A DNA stretch of 64,000 nt from positions 496,001 to 560,000 of the forward strand of contig NZ_CP162511.1 of assembly GCF_040939305.1 (NCBI RefSeq), read 5' to 3'. This document shows positions 1 to 7,483 of the stretch, piece after piece. The translations under genes were made by a program, and so were the position numbers. The first letter of the stretch is position 1; every line of letters starts with the position of its first letter. The stretch comes from Herbiconiux sp. A18JL235. GTDB taxonomy: Bacteria; Actinomycetota; Actinomycetes; Actinomycetales; Microbacteriaceae. A model generated the notes under the pieces. The model worked only from the letters and a program-made list of their open reading frames with translations, was not told the origin of the DNA and searched no databases.

Positions 1-179
1 TCCTGGGTCACGTGAACGTCGAGCTCGCCATCGTGTTCGGCGAGATCGGTTCGCCGTTCTCCGACGGGGCGCTCAAGGCGATCGAGACCGCCAAGGACAT
101 CCTGTTCAAGGAGGACTGGAAGCGCGTCTTCGACGACGAGGTCATCGCGGCCAGCGTCGACGAGATCGTCAACCACTAG
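1..179 (+). CDS. C-terminus of putative D-apionate oxidoisomerase (ApnO-like), 5' truncated
   Basis: Only the last 58 codons are present, in the frame starting at base 3 and ending with TAG at 177-179. The fragment contains HVNVELAIVFGEIGSPFSDG and later DWKRVFDDE. This resembles the helical C-terminal domain of phosphogluconate-dehydrogenase-like proteins, to which ApnO belongs. ApnO oxidises and isomerises D-apionate to 3-oxo-isoapionate with NAD. The assignment rests mainly on the next genes (ApnL, a RuBisCO-like protein, an OiaC-like protein), the known partners in D-apiose degradation. The next start lies 25 bases downstream, so it is probably the same transcript. The N-terminal Rossmann domain is outside the window and cannot be checked. 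Confidence 0.55.
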   Translation, partial: LGHVNVELAIVFGEIGSPFSDGALKAIETAKDILFKEDWKRVFDDEVIAASVDEIVNH

Positions 180-204
180 GCATCAGGGCGAGGAGCGGAC
201 CACG

Positions 205-2109
205 ATGACGGATGCGGCACACCGGCTAGGCGCGTGGAGCTTCACGCTCTCCGCGGCGGGAGACGTGGAGCACCTCGCCTTCGACGGCCGCGAGGTGCTG
301 CGCGGGCTCCAGTTCGTGGTGCGCGACGACGCGTGGGGCACCATCGCCGGCGACCGCGAGGTCGCCGAGGTGCCCCGCGCTCTCGCCGACGTCGAGGGCA
401 CGCCCGGCGCGCGCTTCGAGGCCACCGGCTCCTACGGGTTCCCCGAGGGCAGGGCCGAGTCGGTGGCCACCCTCGTCGTCACGCCGACCGAGCTCCGCTA
501 CGAGGTCGACGTGCGCGTGACCGGAACCGTGCTCACGAACCGCATCGGCTTCGTGGCACTGCATCCGCTCACCCTTGCCGGGGCACCGGTCGAGGTGCGT
601 CACGGCGACGGATCGACGGAGGTGTCGGCGTTCCCGCGCCTGGTGTCACCGCACCAGCCGTTCCTCGACCTGGCCGGCCTCGCGCATCCGCTGCCCGGTG
701 CCGCCGGCACCACGGTCGACATCGCGTTCGAGGGCGAGGTGTTCGAGAGTGAAGACCAGCGCAACTGGTCGGATGCGTCGTTCAAGAGCTACAGCCGGCC
801 GCTCGCGCTCCCGTATCCCTACGAGCTCGCCGACGGCGACCTCGTGCGGCAGGCCGTGACCGTGCGGGTCAGCTCGACGCCTGCCGCCGACGAGACGCGG
901 GCACCGGATGCGGTGGTTCGCGACGACGAGGGCGTCTCGGTCGCCGTGGCCGCCGGCTGGGCGGCTCCGGTGGAGCGACCGAGGGTGGGCGTCATGCTCG
1001 GCCCCGACGACCTCGCCCTCGGGGCCGCCGGACGCGACCAGCTCATCGAGGCGCTCGGCGTGGATCATCTCCGAGTCGACGTGGAGGCTGCCGGAGACCG
1101 GCTGGGCGGTGGGGAGGCGCTCGCCCGTGTCGCGTCGTGGCCCGTCGAGCTCGTCGTGCACCTCGGCCCTCGGCCGGGGGAAGCACTCGGGAGGCTCGCC
1201 GCCCTGCTGCGCGAGCACCGTGTTCGCCTCTCCTCGGTGCTGCTGTTCGACCTGGAGCACCCCGCCACGCGCTCTGAGGCCCTCGACGCGCTGAGAGGAG
1301 CCCTCGGCACGCTGCTCGAGGGGGTGCCCGTCGCCGTCGGATCCGACGACAATCTCGCCGAGCTCTCCCGCAACGCTCCGGCGACCGTCGACGACGGTGG
1401 CCTCAGCTTCGCCCTCAACCCCCAGGTGCACGACCGGCGCGACCGTGCCGTCCTCGAGACGGTGGAAGCGCTGCCCGCGATGATCGAGACTGCCCGCTCC
1501 CTCGCGCCCGCCGGCACTCCGATCGGCATCGGGGCACTGACGCTGCGTCCGCGTCGGGTGATCTACCGTCCGGGGCCGATCGACCGCCTCGGGCGAGACG
1601 ACGACTCCGTCGACCCCCGGCAGCACGGCGACTTCGCCGCAGCCTGGCTCGTCGCGACCCTCGCCGCGCTCGCCGCCGCGGGCGTCGACAGCGTCACCGC
1701 GTTCGAGCTCACCGGGCCGCGCGGTGTGGTGCTCCCGGGCACCGCGCGCGGCGGGTCGGGCGTCCCCGACGAGGTGGGCATCTCCGACCTCGTCCCGTCT
1801 CCGGCGGGAGTGGTGCTCCCGGGCACCGCGCGCGGCGGGTCGGGCGGCTCCGACGAGGCAGACATCGCCGACCTCGCCCTGTCCCCGGCTGGGGCGGCGC
1901 TCGCCGCCTTCGCCGGGGCGCGGCGCCTCGGCACTCCGGTCGTCGACCTCGCGACCGACATCGCCGCCCTCCCGCTCGAGGCACCGGGCGGGCGATCCGT
2001 GCTCGTCGCCAACCTCGCCCCGCGCGACCGCACGATCGTCGTGGCCGGCGTCGCGCATCCGTTCTCCCCCTACCAGACCAGACTCCTCCCGGAAGGCCCC
2101 ACGACGTGA
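205..2109 (+). CDS. apnL: D-apionate lactonase (ApnL)
   Basis: The predicted 634-residue cytosolic enzyme opens D-apionolactone to D-apionate, the step before ApnO in D-apiose catabolism. Roughly residues 1-235 form a beta-rich domain that includes the motif EDQRNWSDASFKSY, which I recall as typical of ApnL proteins. A TIM-barrel-like middle follows (about 255-540) and then a short C-terminal beta domain. No signal peptide is visible. The ATG at 205 is preceded by GAGGAG about nine bases upstream. The gene ends in a GTGA overlap with the RuBisCO-like gene, so the two are translationally coupled. One oddity is an in-frame 28-residue tandem duplication near residues 508-563. The family call is good from motif plus context; the exact substrate is inferred. 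Confidence 0.75.
   Translation: MTDAAHRLGAWSFTLSAAGDVEHLAFDGREVLRGLQFVVRDDAWGTIAGDREVAEVPRALADVEGTPGARFEATGSYGFPEGRAESVATLVVTPTELRYEVDVRVTGTVLTNRIGFVALHPLTLAGAPVEVRHGDGSTEVSAFPRLVSPHQPFLDLAGLAHPLPGAAGTTVDIAFEGEVFESEDQRNWSDASFKSYSRPLALPYPYELADGDLVRQAVTVRVSSTPAADETRAPDAVVRDDEGVSVAVAAGWAAPVERPRVGVMLGPDDLALGAAGRDQLIEALGVDHLRVDVEAAGDRLGGGEALARVASWPVELVVHLGPRPGEALGRLAALLREHRVRLSSVLLFDLEHPATRSEALDALRGALGTLLEGVPVAVGSDDNLAELSRNAPATVDDGGLSFALNPQVHDRRDRAVLETVEALPAMIETARSLAPAGTPIGIGALTLRPRRVIYRPGPIDRLGRDDDSVDPRQHGDFAAAWLVATLAALAAAGVDSVTAFELTGPRGVVLPGTARGGSGVPDEVGISDLVPSPAGVVLPGTARGGSGGSDEADIADLALSPAGAALAAFAGARRLGTPVVDLATDIAALPLEAPGGRSVLVANLAPRDRTIVVAGVAHPFSPYQTRLLPEGPTT
1726..1893 (+). repeat. In-frame 84-bp tandem duplication inside apnL
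   Basis: Unit 1 is 1726-1809 and unit 2 is 1810-1893. The first 37 bases of each unit are identical and the rest has diverged. In protein both units begin VVLPGTARGGSG, continue with an acidic stretch, and end PSPAG or LSPAG. The offset is exactly 84 bases, so the frame is kept and 28 residues are added between the barrel and the C-terminal domain. Confidence 0.9.
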
Positions 2110-3356
2110 CAGACCGCATCCGTGCCCGCTACCTCATCGAGACCCCCCGCGGGCTCGACGCCGCCGCCGAGGCGATGGCGGGGGAGCAGTCGACCGGCAC
2201 CTTCATCGCGCTCCCCGGCGAGACGCCGGAGCTGCACCGCGAGCACGCGGCGCGGGTCGAGGAGGTCGTGCCGCTCGGCGAGGTCGAGCATCCCTCCCTG
2301 GCGGGCGCCACGGGGCCCGGGCCCCACGTGCGCGGCGAGGTCGTGCTCTCGTTCCCGCCCGACAACATGGGCACCGAGTTGCCGAACCTGCTCGCCACCG
2401 TGGCCGGCAACCTGTTCGAGCTGCAGCAGCTCTCGGGCATCAGGCTGATCGACCTCGAGCTGCCGGCGGCGTTCGGGGAGGCGCACCCCGGCCCGCAGTT
2501 CGCGCTCGAGGGAACCCGGGAGCTCGCCGGAGTGGCGACCGGCCCCATCATCGGCACCATCGTGAAGCCGAGCGTCGGGCTCACCCCCGAGCAGACCGGC
2601 GAGCTCGCCGAGCAGCTCGCCCTCGCGGGGCTCGACTTCATCAAAGACGACGAGCTCATGGCCGACTCGCCGCACTCGCCCTTCGAGGAGCGCCTCGACG
2701 CCGTGCTCCGCGGGCTCGACCGGGCCGCCGAGGTCACGGGGCGACGGCCGCTGTACGCGGCGAACGTGAGCGGCGAGATCGACGAGATGCGCCGTCGCAC
2801 CGAGCTCGTCGCCGCGCGGGGCGGCAACTGCGTGATGGTGAACGTGAACGCGGTGGGCATCGCGGGCCTGCGCGACGTGCGGCTGCACAGCAGCCTGCCC
2901 ATCCACGCGCACCGTGCCGGCTGGGGAGCGCTCACCCGCGACCCGTCGCTCGGCTACTCGTTCCGCGTGTGGCAGCAGCTGTGGCGGCTTGCCGGAGCCG
3001 ACCACGTGCACGTCAACGGCCTGCGCAACAAGTTCTGGGAGCCCGACGACTCGGTCATCGCCTCGGCCCGCTCGGTGCTCGAGCCCATGAACGGCGGACC
3101 GGCCGCGGTTCCCGTGTTCTCCTCCGCCCAATCGGCCGACCAGGCCGCCGACACCTACGCCGCCCTCGGCTCGGCCGACCTGCTGTACGTGTGCGGCGGC
3201 GGCATCATGGCCCACCCCGACGGGGTCGCCGCGGGCGTCACGAGCATCAGGCAGGCGTGGGATGCAGCGCTCGCGGGCCGCACGCTCGTCGACTACGCCG
3301 AGACGCATCCTGAGCTCGCAGCGGCACTGGCCACCTTCGGAGACCGGCGGGCCTGA
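2106..3356 (+). CDS. RuBisCO-like protein, probable 3-oxo-isoapionate-4-phosphate decarboxylase or transcarboxylase/hydrolase (OiaX/OiaT type)
   Basis: This 416-residue RuBisCO large-chain homologue keeps the lysine of the TIVKPSVGL segment (Lys154) and the carbamylation and magnesium motif Lys180-Asp-Asp-Glu183. It also has a HAHRAGWG segment and a phosphate-binding-like CGGGIMAHPDG near the C-terminus. RuBisCO-like proteins in apiose operons act on 3-oxo-isoapionate 4-phosphate. OiaX decarboxylates it, while OiaT converts it to 3-phosphoglycerate and glycolate. I cannot tell which from sequence alone. The GTG start overlaps the apnL stop by four bases and the stop overlaps the next ATG by one base, so all three are coupled. 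The kinase that would supply its phosphorylated substrate is not in the window. Confidence 0.75.
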   Translation: MTDRIRARYLIETPRGLDAAAEAMAGEQSTGTFIALPGETPELHREHAARVEEVVPLGEVEHPSLAGATGPGPHVRGEVVLSFPPDNMGTELPNLLATVAGNLFELQQLSGIRLIDLELPAAFGEAHPGPQFALEGTRELAGVATGPIIGTIVKPSVGLTPEQTGELAEQLALAGLDFIKDDELMADSPHSPFEERLDAVLRGLDRAAEVTGRRPLYAANVSGEIDEMRRRTELVAARGGNCVMVNVNAVGIAGLRDVRLHSSLPIHAHRAGWGALTRDPSLGYSFRVWQQLWRLAGADHVHVNGLRNKFWEPDDSVIASARSVLEPMNGGPAAVPVFSSAQSADQAADTYAALGSADLLYVCGGGIMAHPDGVAAGVTSIRQAWDAALAGRTLVDYAETHPELAAALATFGDRRA

Positions 3357-4207
3357 TGATCGGCCTGTCGAGCTACGCCTACCAGTGGCGCCTCGACGCG
3401 GGCGCCGGCGACCGCTGGACGATCGAGCGGGTGATCGAGGATGCAGCACGGCTCGGAGTGGGGTTGGTGCAGCTGTGCGACCTGCCGGAGCTCGACCGGA
3501 TGGCCGGGGAGGGTGTGTCGCGCATCCGTCTCGCGCAGTTGCGGCGGCTCGGTGACCAGCTCGGGGTTCGCTTCGAGGTGGGCACCAAGGGCATCGCGCC
3601 GGCGCACCTGCTCGCCTACCTCGACATCGCCGGTGAGCTCGGCAGCCCGCTGGTGCGGTCGATGCTCGTCACCCCGGCCCATCGGCCCACGCCCGTCGAG
3701 GCCGAGACGGCCCTGCGCGGCGTGCTGCCCGCCTACGAGGCCGCCGGTGCGACGCTCGCCCTCGAGACGTACGAGCAGGTGGCCACCGCCGAGCTCGTCG
3801 ACCTCGTCGCGACGATCGACTCGCCCCGGCTCGGCATCTGCCTCGACCCGGGCAACGTCGTCGCGCGGCTCGAGCACCCGGCCGACGTCGTGGCGCTCAC
3901 CGCGCCGTGGGTGCGCAACCTCCACGTGAAGGACTTCGCGTTCACCCGCAGCCCCGACATGGTGGGGTTCCGCTTCGCGGGTTGTCCGATGGGGGAAGGA
4001 CTGCTCGACTACGACGGGCTGATGGCTGCCGTGCAGCCCGGACGGCGCGGTATCAGCCGCATCGTCGAGCAGTGGGTGCCGTGGCAGGGCGACTCCGCCC
4101 GCACCGTCGCTTGCGAGACGGAGTGGGCCGAGCACGCCGTCCGCTGGCTGCGCGCCGCAGACGCGCGGGGCGCCCGTCCCGCCCCCGAGCGGCCCGCCCC
4201 GGCGTGA
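3356..4207 (+). CDS. oiaC: Xylose-isomerase-like TIM barrel, probable 3-oxo-isoapionate decarboxylase (OiaC-like)
   Basis: This 283-residue protein has the AP-endonuclease-2/xylose-isomerase-like fold. Visible hallmarks are the start MIGLSSYAYQW, a central LALETYEQ carrying a metal-ligand-type glutamate, GICLDPGN, and NLHVKDFAF with the usual His. In the non-RuBisCO branch of D-apiose degradation, OiaC decarboxylates unphosphorylated 3-oxo-isoapionate to L-erythrulose. That activity is inferred from family and operon position. A hexose or inositol epimerase/isomerase role is possible for this fold. Its start is coupled (TGATG) to the RuBisCO-like gene. The C-terminal tail is rich in Pro, Ala and Arg and probably disordered. 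The stop codon lies inside the inverted repeat at 4204-4288. Confidence 0.6.
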   Translation: MIGLSSYAYQWRLDAGAGDRWTIERVIEDAARLGVGLVQLCDLPELDRMAGEGVSRIRLAQLRRLGDQLGVRFEVGTKGIAPAHLLAYLDIAGELGSPLVRSMLVTPAHRPTPVEAETALRGVLPAYEAAGATLALETYEQVATAELVDLVATIDSPRLGICLDPGNVVARLEHPADVVALTAPWVRNLHVKDFAFTRSPDMVGFRFAGCPMGEGLLDYDGLMAAVQPGRRGISRIVEQWVPWQGDSARTVACETEWAEHAVRWLRAADARGARPAPERPAPA

Positions 4208-4288
4208 CCGTTCGAGCGGTATGAGAATCGGGCCGCCGAGCCTCCCCAGGGCTCGAGCGTGCGATTCTCATACCGCTCCGACGGTCAC
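4204..4288. terminator. 27-bp inverted repeat shared by two convergent genes
   Basis: The arms are 4204-4230 and 4262-4288, with 25 of 27 positions complementary and a 31-base spacer. The stop codons of both convergent genes (4205-4207 on +, 4285-4287 on -) lie inside the arms. It can form a very stable hairpin on either strand. No T-tract follows, so it looks like a bidirectional rho-independent-like or RNA-end-protecting element, not a classical terminator. Confidence 0.7.
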
Positions 4289-5253
4289 GCCCTGCCGTCG
4301 AGGAACGCGCGGTACTCGGCCGCGTACGCGAGCAGCCCTTCGGCGAGGGAGTCGAACGCGGAGTGCACGCCGAGCTGGTCCCGCACCGGGGCCATCTCGA
4401 GCACGCCTCGGTAGCGGCTCTCGACGCCGGTGGGGTCGAGGTCGTCGTCGGTCACCTCGAGCCGAGCCTCCGGGAACGTCTCCCGCACGACCTCGGCGAA
4501 CTCGAGCGGCGACAGCAGCGGGCGGCCCGTTCCCGCGTTGAAGACGCGATCGCACGACGCGTCGCAGTCGACGAGGGCCGCGAAGATCGCGGCGACGTCG
4601 TGCACGGGCGTGAAGTCGCGCAGCGGGCCCCGGCTCGCCACCGCTACCTCGCGCCCCTCGACGATCCCTTCGACCACGGGCTTGACCCCCACCGGCCACT
4701 GCATGCCGAAGCCGTACACCGCGCTCGGCCGGGCGATGCGCACGTCGAGCGGGAACGCATCCGCGTAGCCCAGCGCGATGATCTCCGACACCGCCTTCGA
4801 CACCCCGTAGAAGCCGCCGGCCGGCCCCTCCCGGTTCGTCACGAGCGGATGCGCGGCGTCGATCGGCTGGTACCTCACCGTCGGCAGCACCGACACCGAC
4901 GACGCGAACACGAACCGCCCCACCTCACGGGTGCGGCACAGCTCGAGAAGCTCGAGAGTCGGGTCGACGTTCATCTCGAGCGCCTTCACCGGGTCGTCCT
5001 TCAGCGCGACCGGGTTGACGTAGGCGTCGAGGTGCACGACGGCGTCGGGCCGCAGCCGGTCGAGGGCGCGGCCCATGGCCTCGCTGTCGTGCAGCTCGGC
5101 CCGGATGATCTCCGGCGGGTCGTCGCCGATCACCCGTAGCGCTTCAGGCCGGTAGTCGTAGCGGCTCAGCACCGCCACCTCGTGCCCGCGATCGCGCAGA
5201 GCGCGCACCGTGTAGGAGCCGATGAAGCCCGTCGCCCCCGTCACCACGATCAT
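4285..5253 (-). CDS. NAD-dependent epimerase/dehydratase (extended SDR)
   Basis: This 322-residue extended short-chain dehydrogenase has the Rossmann motif TGATGFIG at the N-terminus and the active-site pattern Tyr-x-x-x-Lys in FYGVSKAVSE. An ASSVS segment supplies the upstream catalytic serine. Such enzymes epimerise, dehydrate or oxidise nucleotide sugars or hydroxylated acids; the substrate cannot be read from sequence. I chose the ATG at 5253 because GGAG lies six bases upstream; an in-frame GTG at 5265 is the alternative. It converges on the apionate operon and shares the inverted repeat at 4204-4288. A role in the same sugar pathway is possible but unsupported, since it is on the opposite strand with its own start. 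Confidence 0.8.
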   Translation of the reverse strand: MIVVTGATGFIGSYTVRALRDRGHEVAVLSRYDYRPEALRVIGDDPPEIIRAELHDSEAMGRALDRLRPDAVVHLDAYVNPVALKDDPVKALEMNVDPTLELLELCRTREVGRFVFASSVSVLPTVRYQPIDAAHPLVTNREGPAGGFYGVSKAVSEIIALGYADAFPLDVRIARPSAVYGFGMQWPVGVKPVVEGIVEGREVAVASRGPLRDFTPVHDVAAIFAALVDCDASCDRVFNAGTGRPLLSPLEFAEVVRETFPEARLEVTDDDLDPTGVESRYRGVLEMAPVRDQLGVHSAFDSLAEGLLAYAAEYRAFLDGRA

Positions 5254-5345
5254 CCGTTGCTCCACTCCGACGCCCCTCGAAGTCTACCGAGCGCTTGTCT
5301 CGCGGCTCGGTGTCGCGCGACACGCCGCGCAGTAGGGTCGGGCGC

Positions 5346-6374
5346 ATGGATGCACGCGAAGCTGTCGAGGAGACGGCGTTCCTGCTCGAGCGCGAGCTGG
5401 CGCCGGGGTTCAAGGTGAAGGCATTCCGGACGGCGGCCGGGGTACTGGCCTCGTTGACGCCCGAGGAGATCGCGGAGCGAGCGTCCGATGGGCGGTTGAA
5501 GGGCACGAAGGGGATCGGCGCGCGCACGCTCGAGATCGTGACGCAGGCGCTGGAGGGGCGGGTTCCCGACTACCTCGCCGATCTCCGATCGCGCAGCGGT
5601 TACGAGCTCGAGCCCGCGGCGACGCGTCTGCTCGAGGCGCTCCGGGGCGACCTGCACGCGCACAGCGACTGGAGCGACGGCACGACCGACATCGCGACGA
5701 TGGCGCGGGCGGCGCAGCGACTGGGGCGCGAGTATCAAGCGCTCACCGACCACTCGCCGAGCCTCACCATCGCGAACGGGCTCTCGCCCGAACGGTTGGA
5801 GGAGGAGCTCGACGTCGTCGACGCGCTGAACGAGGAGTTCGCGACGTCGGGCACGTTCCGCCTGCTCTCCGGCATCGAGGTCGACATCCTCGACGACGGC
5901 TCGCTCGACCAGGAGCTCGCGCTGCTCGAGTCGCTCGACGTCGTGGTGGCGAGCGTGCACTCGAAGCTGCGCGCCGACCGCGCCACGATGACGGCACGGA
6001 TGCTCGCTGCCGTGCGCAACCCGAACACCGACGTGCTCGGGCACTGCACCGGCCGGCTCGTGCAGGGGTCGAGGGGCACCCGGCCTCCGTCGGAGTTCGA
6101 CGCGGAGGCCGTCTTCGCCGCCTGTGCGGAGGAGGGGGTCGCGGTCGAGATCAACTCGCGGCCCGAGCGGCAGGACCCGCCCGACGAGCTCCTCGCGCTC
6201 GCACTCGACGCGGGCTGCCTGTTCTCGATCGATTCCGACGCGCACGCGCCCGGTCACCTGTCGTTCCTCGACCACGGCGCGGCGCGTGCTGCCGCCGCCG
6301 GCGTGCCCGCCGAGCGGGTGGTCACCACCTGGGAGCTGCCGCGCCTGCTCGGGTGGACCGCCCGGCGCCGCTGA
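5346..6374 (+). CDS. PHP-domain metal-dependent hydrolase with N-terminal helix-hairpin-helix (PolX-like)
   Basis: The first 90 residues resemble the helix-hairpin-helix region of family X polymerases (LKGTKGIGARTLEIV at 51-65). The rest is a PHP phosphoesterase domain beginning GDLHAHSDWSDG, with His104 and His106 as metal ligands. It continues through LTDHSPS, GIEVDIL, ASVHSK and a terminal SIDSDAHAPGH. The polymerase palm itself is absent, so this is a PHP-only relative of PolX. Related proteins act as 3'-5' exonucleases, phosphatases or histidinol-phosphate phosphatases; the substrate is unknown here. The ATG at 5346 was preferred because PolX-like N-termini begin this way; an in-frame start at 5295 would add 17 basic residues. 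It lies divergent from the epimerase. Confidence 0.75.
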   Translation: MDAREAVEETAFLLERELAPGFKVKAFRTAAGVLASLTPEEIAERASDGRLKGTKGIGARTLEIVTQALEGRVPDYLADLRSRSGYELEPAATRLLEALRGDLHAHSDWSDGTTDIATMARAAQRLGREYQALTDHSPSLTIANGLSPERLEEELDVVDALNEEFATSGTFRLLSGIEVDILDDGSLDQELALLESLDVVVASVHSKLRADRATMTARMLAAVRNPNTDVLGHCTGRLVQGSRGTRPPSEFDAEAVFAACAEEGVAVEINSRPERQDPPDELLALALDAGCLFSIDSDAHAPGHLSFLDHGAARAAAAGVPAERVVTTWELPRLLGWTARRR

Positions 6375-6436
6375 GGCGACGGCGGCTCGCGTCGGCTCTT
6401 GGTACGCTGGGAGCGACCCAGGGAACGGAGACCTTC

Positions 6437-6544
6437 ATGGTGGCGGAAATACTGCTCGGCGTCGTCGGCCTCATCACCCTCGTCGGTGGCGTGCTCGGCA
6501 TCATGGCCATCGTCGAGATGGCGAAGACGCCCTACCGCAAGTAG
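6437..6544 (+). CDS. Single-pass 35-residue membrane protein
   Basis: The product starts MVAEILLGVVGLITLVGG and continues into a second hydrophobic run before ending MAKTPYRK. Nearly the whole chain is one transmembrane helix, with a short positively charged C-terminus that should face the cytosol. A purine-rich GGGAACGGAG precedes the ATG at a good distance. The start 62 bases after the PHP gene suggests it could be read through or have its own promoter. Many actinobacteria carry such small proteins of unknown function; I do not recognise a named family. Confidence 0.6.
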   Translation: MVAEILLGVVGLITLVGGVLGIMAIVEMAKTPYRK

Positions 6545-6567
6545 CACGCCCCGGGCCGACGCGCGGG

Positions 6568-7383
6568 CTACCGTATTCGCCCGATGACGACGGTGGCGTC
6601 GCGCTCCTCGTCCCTCACGATCTCGGCATCGAACCCGGATGCGGTCATCAGGGCGGCGGTCGACGGTGCCTGCCGCTCGCTCGACTCGATGAGCAGGGTG
6701 CCGCTCGCCGTGAGCCAACGAGGTGCCTCGGCGATCACCCGACGCTGCACGTCGAGCCCGTCGGTTCCGCCGTCGAGAGCCACCCGCTTCTCGTGGTCGC
6801 GGGCCTCGGGGGGCATGGTCGCGATCGCCTGCGTCGGCACGTAGGGCGCATTGGCCGCGATCACGTCGAGGCGCCCCCGCAGCCGCTCCGGTAGCGCGTC
6901 GTACAGATCGCCTTCGAACACGCTCGCCGCATCGGCGAGGTTCGTGCGGGCGTTGGCGACGGCTGCCGGATCGACATCAGCGGCCACCACCTCGAAGCCA
7001 CCCGCGGCCTCGACGACTGCCGCCACGGCGCCCGCCCCGCAGCAGAGCTCCAGCACGACGACACCGGCAGCGCCGGTCGTTCGGCCGTCGGTGCCGGGCC
7101 GAAGGCGAGAGGCGCGCTCGGCGCGCACCCGTTCCGCCTCGGCCACCGTGCGCTCGGCGAGCAGCTCGGTGCGCCGGCGCGGCACGAACACCCCCGGGTC
7201 GATCGCGATCCGGCGCCCGCAGAACTCCACCCACCCGAGCAACGGTTCGAGCGGTTCCCCGGCCGCCCTCCGCGCCACGAGCCCATCGAGCTCCCGCTCC
7301 GACCCCGCCGCCGCGATGAGCAGCCGCGCCTCCTCCTCGGCGAACACGCACCCCGCCACCCGCAATGCCTCCACCGCCCCCAC
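6568..7383 (-). CDS. PrmC/HemK-like protein-(glutamine-N5) methyltransferase paralogue
   Basis: This class I SAM-dependent methyltransferase has an N-terminal helical region like that of release-factor methyltransferases. Its Rossmann motif reads VLELCCGAGA, where PrmC usually has DLGTGSG. The substrate loop reads NAPYVPT in place of the classical NPPY. This Ala variant matches the PrmC-related family found in Actinobacteria, not true PrmC, so the glutamine target is uncertain. The longest frame starts with GTG at 7407, but those first eight codons form half of a strong terminator hairpin. I therefore prefer the GTG at 7383, about ten bases after GAGG on the coding strand; GTG at 7374 is also possible. 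The gene lies downstream of the CWB2 protein on the same strand. Confidence 0.75.
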   Translation of the reverse strand: MGAVEALRVAGCVFAEEEARLLIAAAGSERELDGLVARRAAGEPLEPLLGWVEFCGRRIAIDPGVFVPRRRTELLAERTVAEAERVRAERASRLRPGTDGRTTGAAGVVVLELCCGAGAVAAVVEAAGGFEVVAADVDPAAVANARTNLADAASVFEGDLYDALPERLRGRLDVIAANAPYVPTQAIATMPPEARDHEKRVALDGGTDGLDVQRRVIAEAPRWLTASGTLLIESSERQAPSTAALMTASGFDAEIVRDEERDATVVIGRIR

Positions 7384-7385
7384 GA

Positions 7386-7420
7386 AAAGTGCCGCCTCGT
7401 TCTTCACGAGGCGGCACTTT
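7386..7420 (-). terminator. Intrinsic terminator of the CWB2 gene
   Basis: A perfect 15-bp stem (7386-7400 with 7406-7420) encloses a five-base loop and is followed, reading the minus strand, by TTTT. It lies 63 bases after the CWB2 stop at 7484. It also covers the first codons of the longest reading frame of the PrmC-like gene. Confidence 0.8.
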
Positions 7421-7483
7421 ACTCCTGGTGCGTGTCAGGGGCGTTGTGGCCCCTTACGGGTCAGCGAGGAACCGAGGGCCACG

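Noticed and set aside
646..2058. Long minus-strand open frame of 470 codons opposite apnL
   Set aside because: It is a high-GC shadow frame with Arg/Gly/Glu-rich low-complexity composition and no recognisable motif, while the plus strand encodes a clear enzyme.
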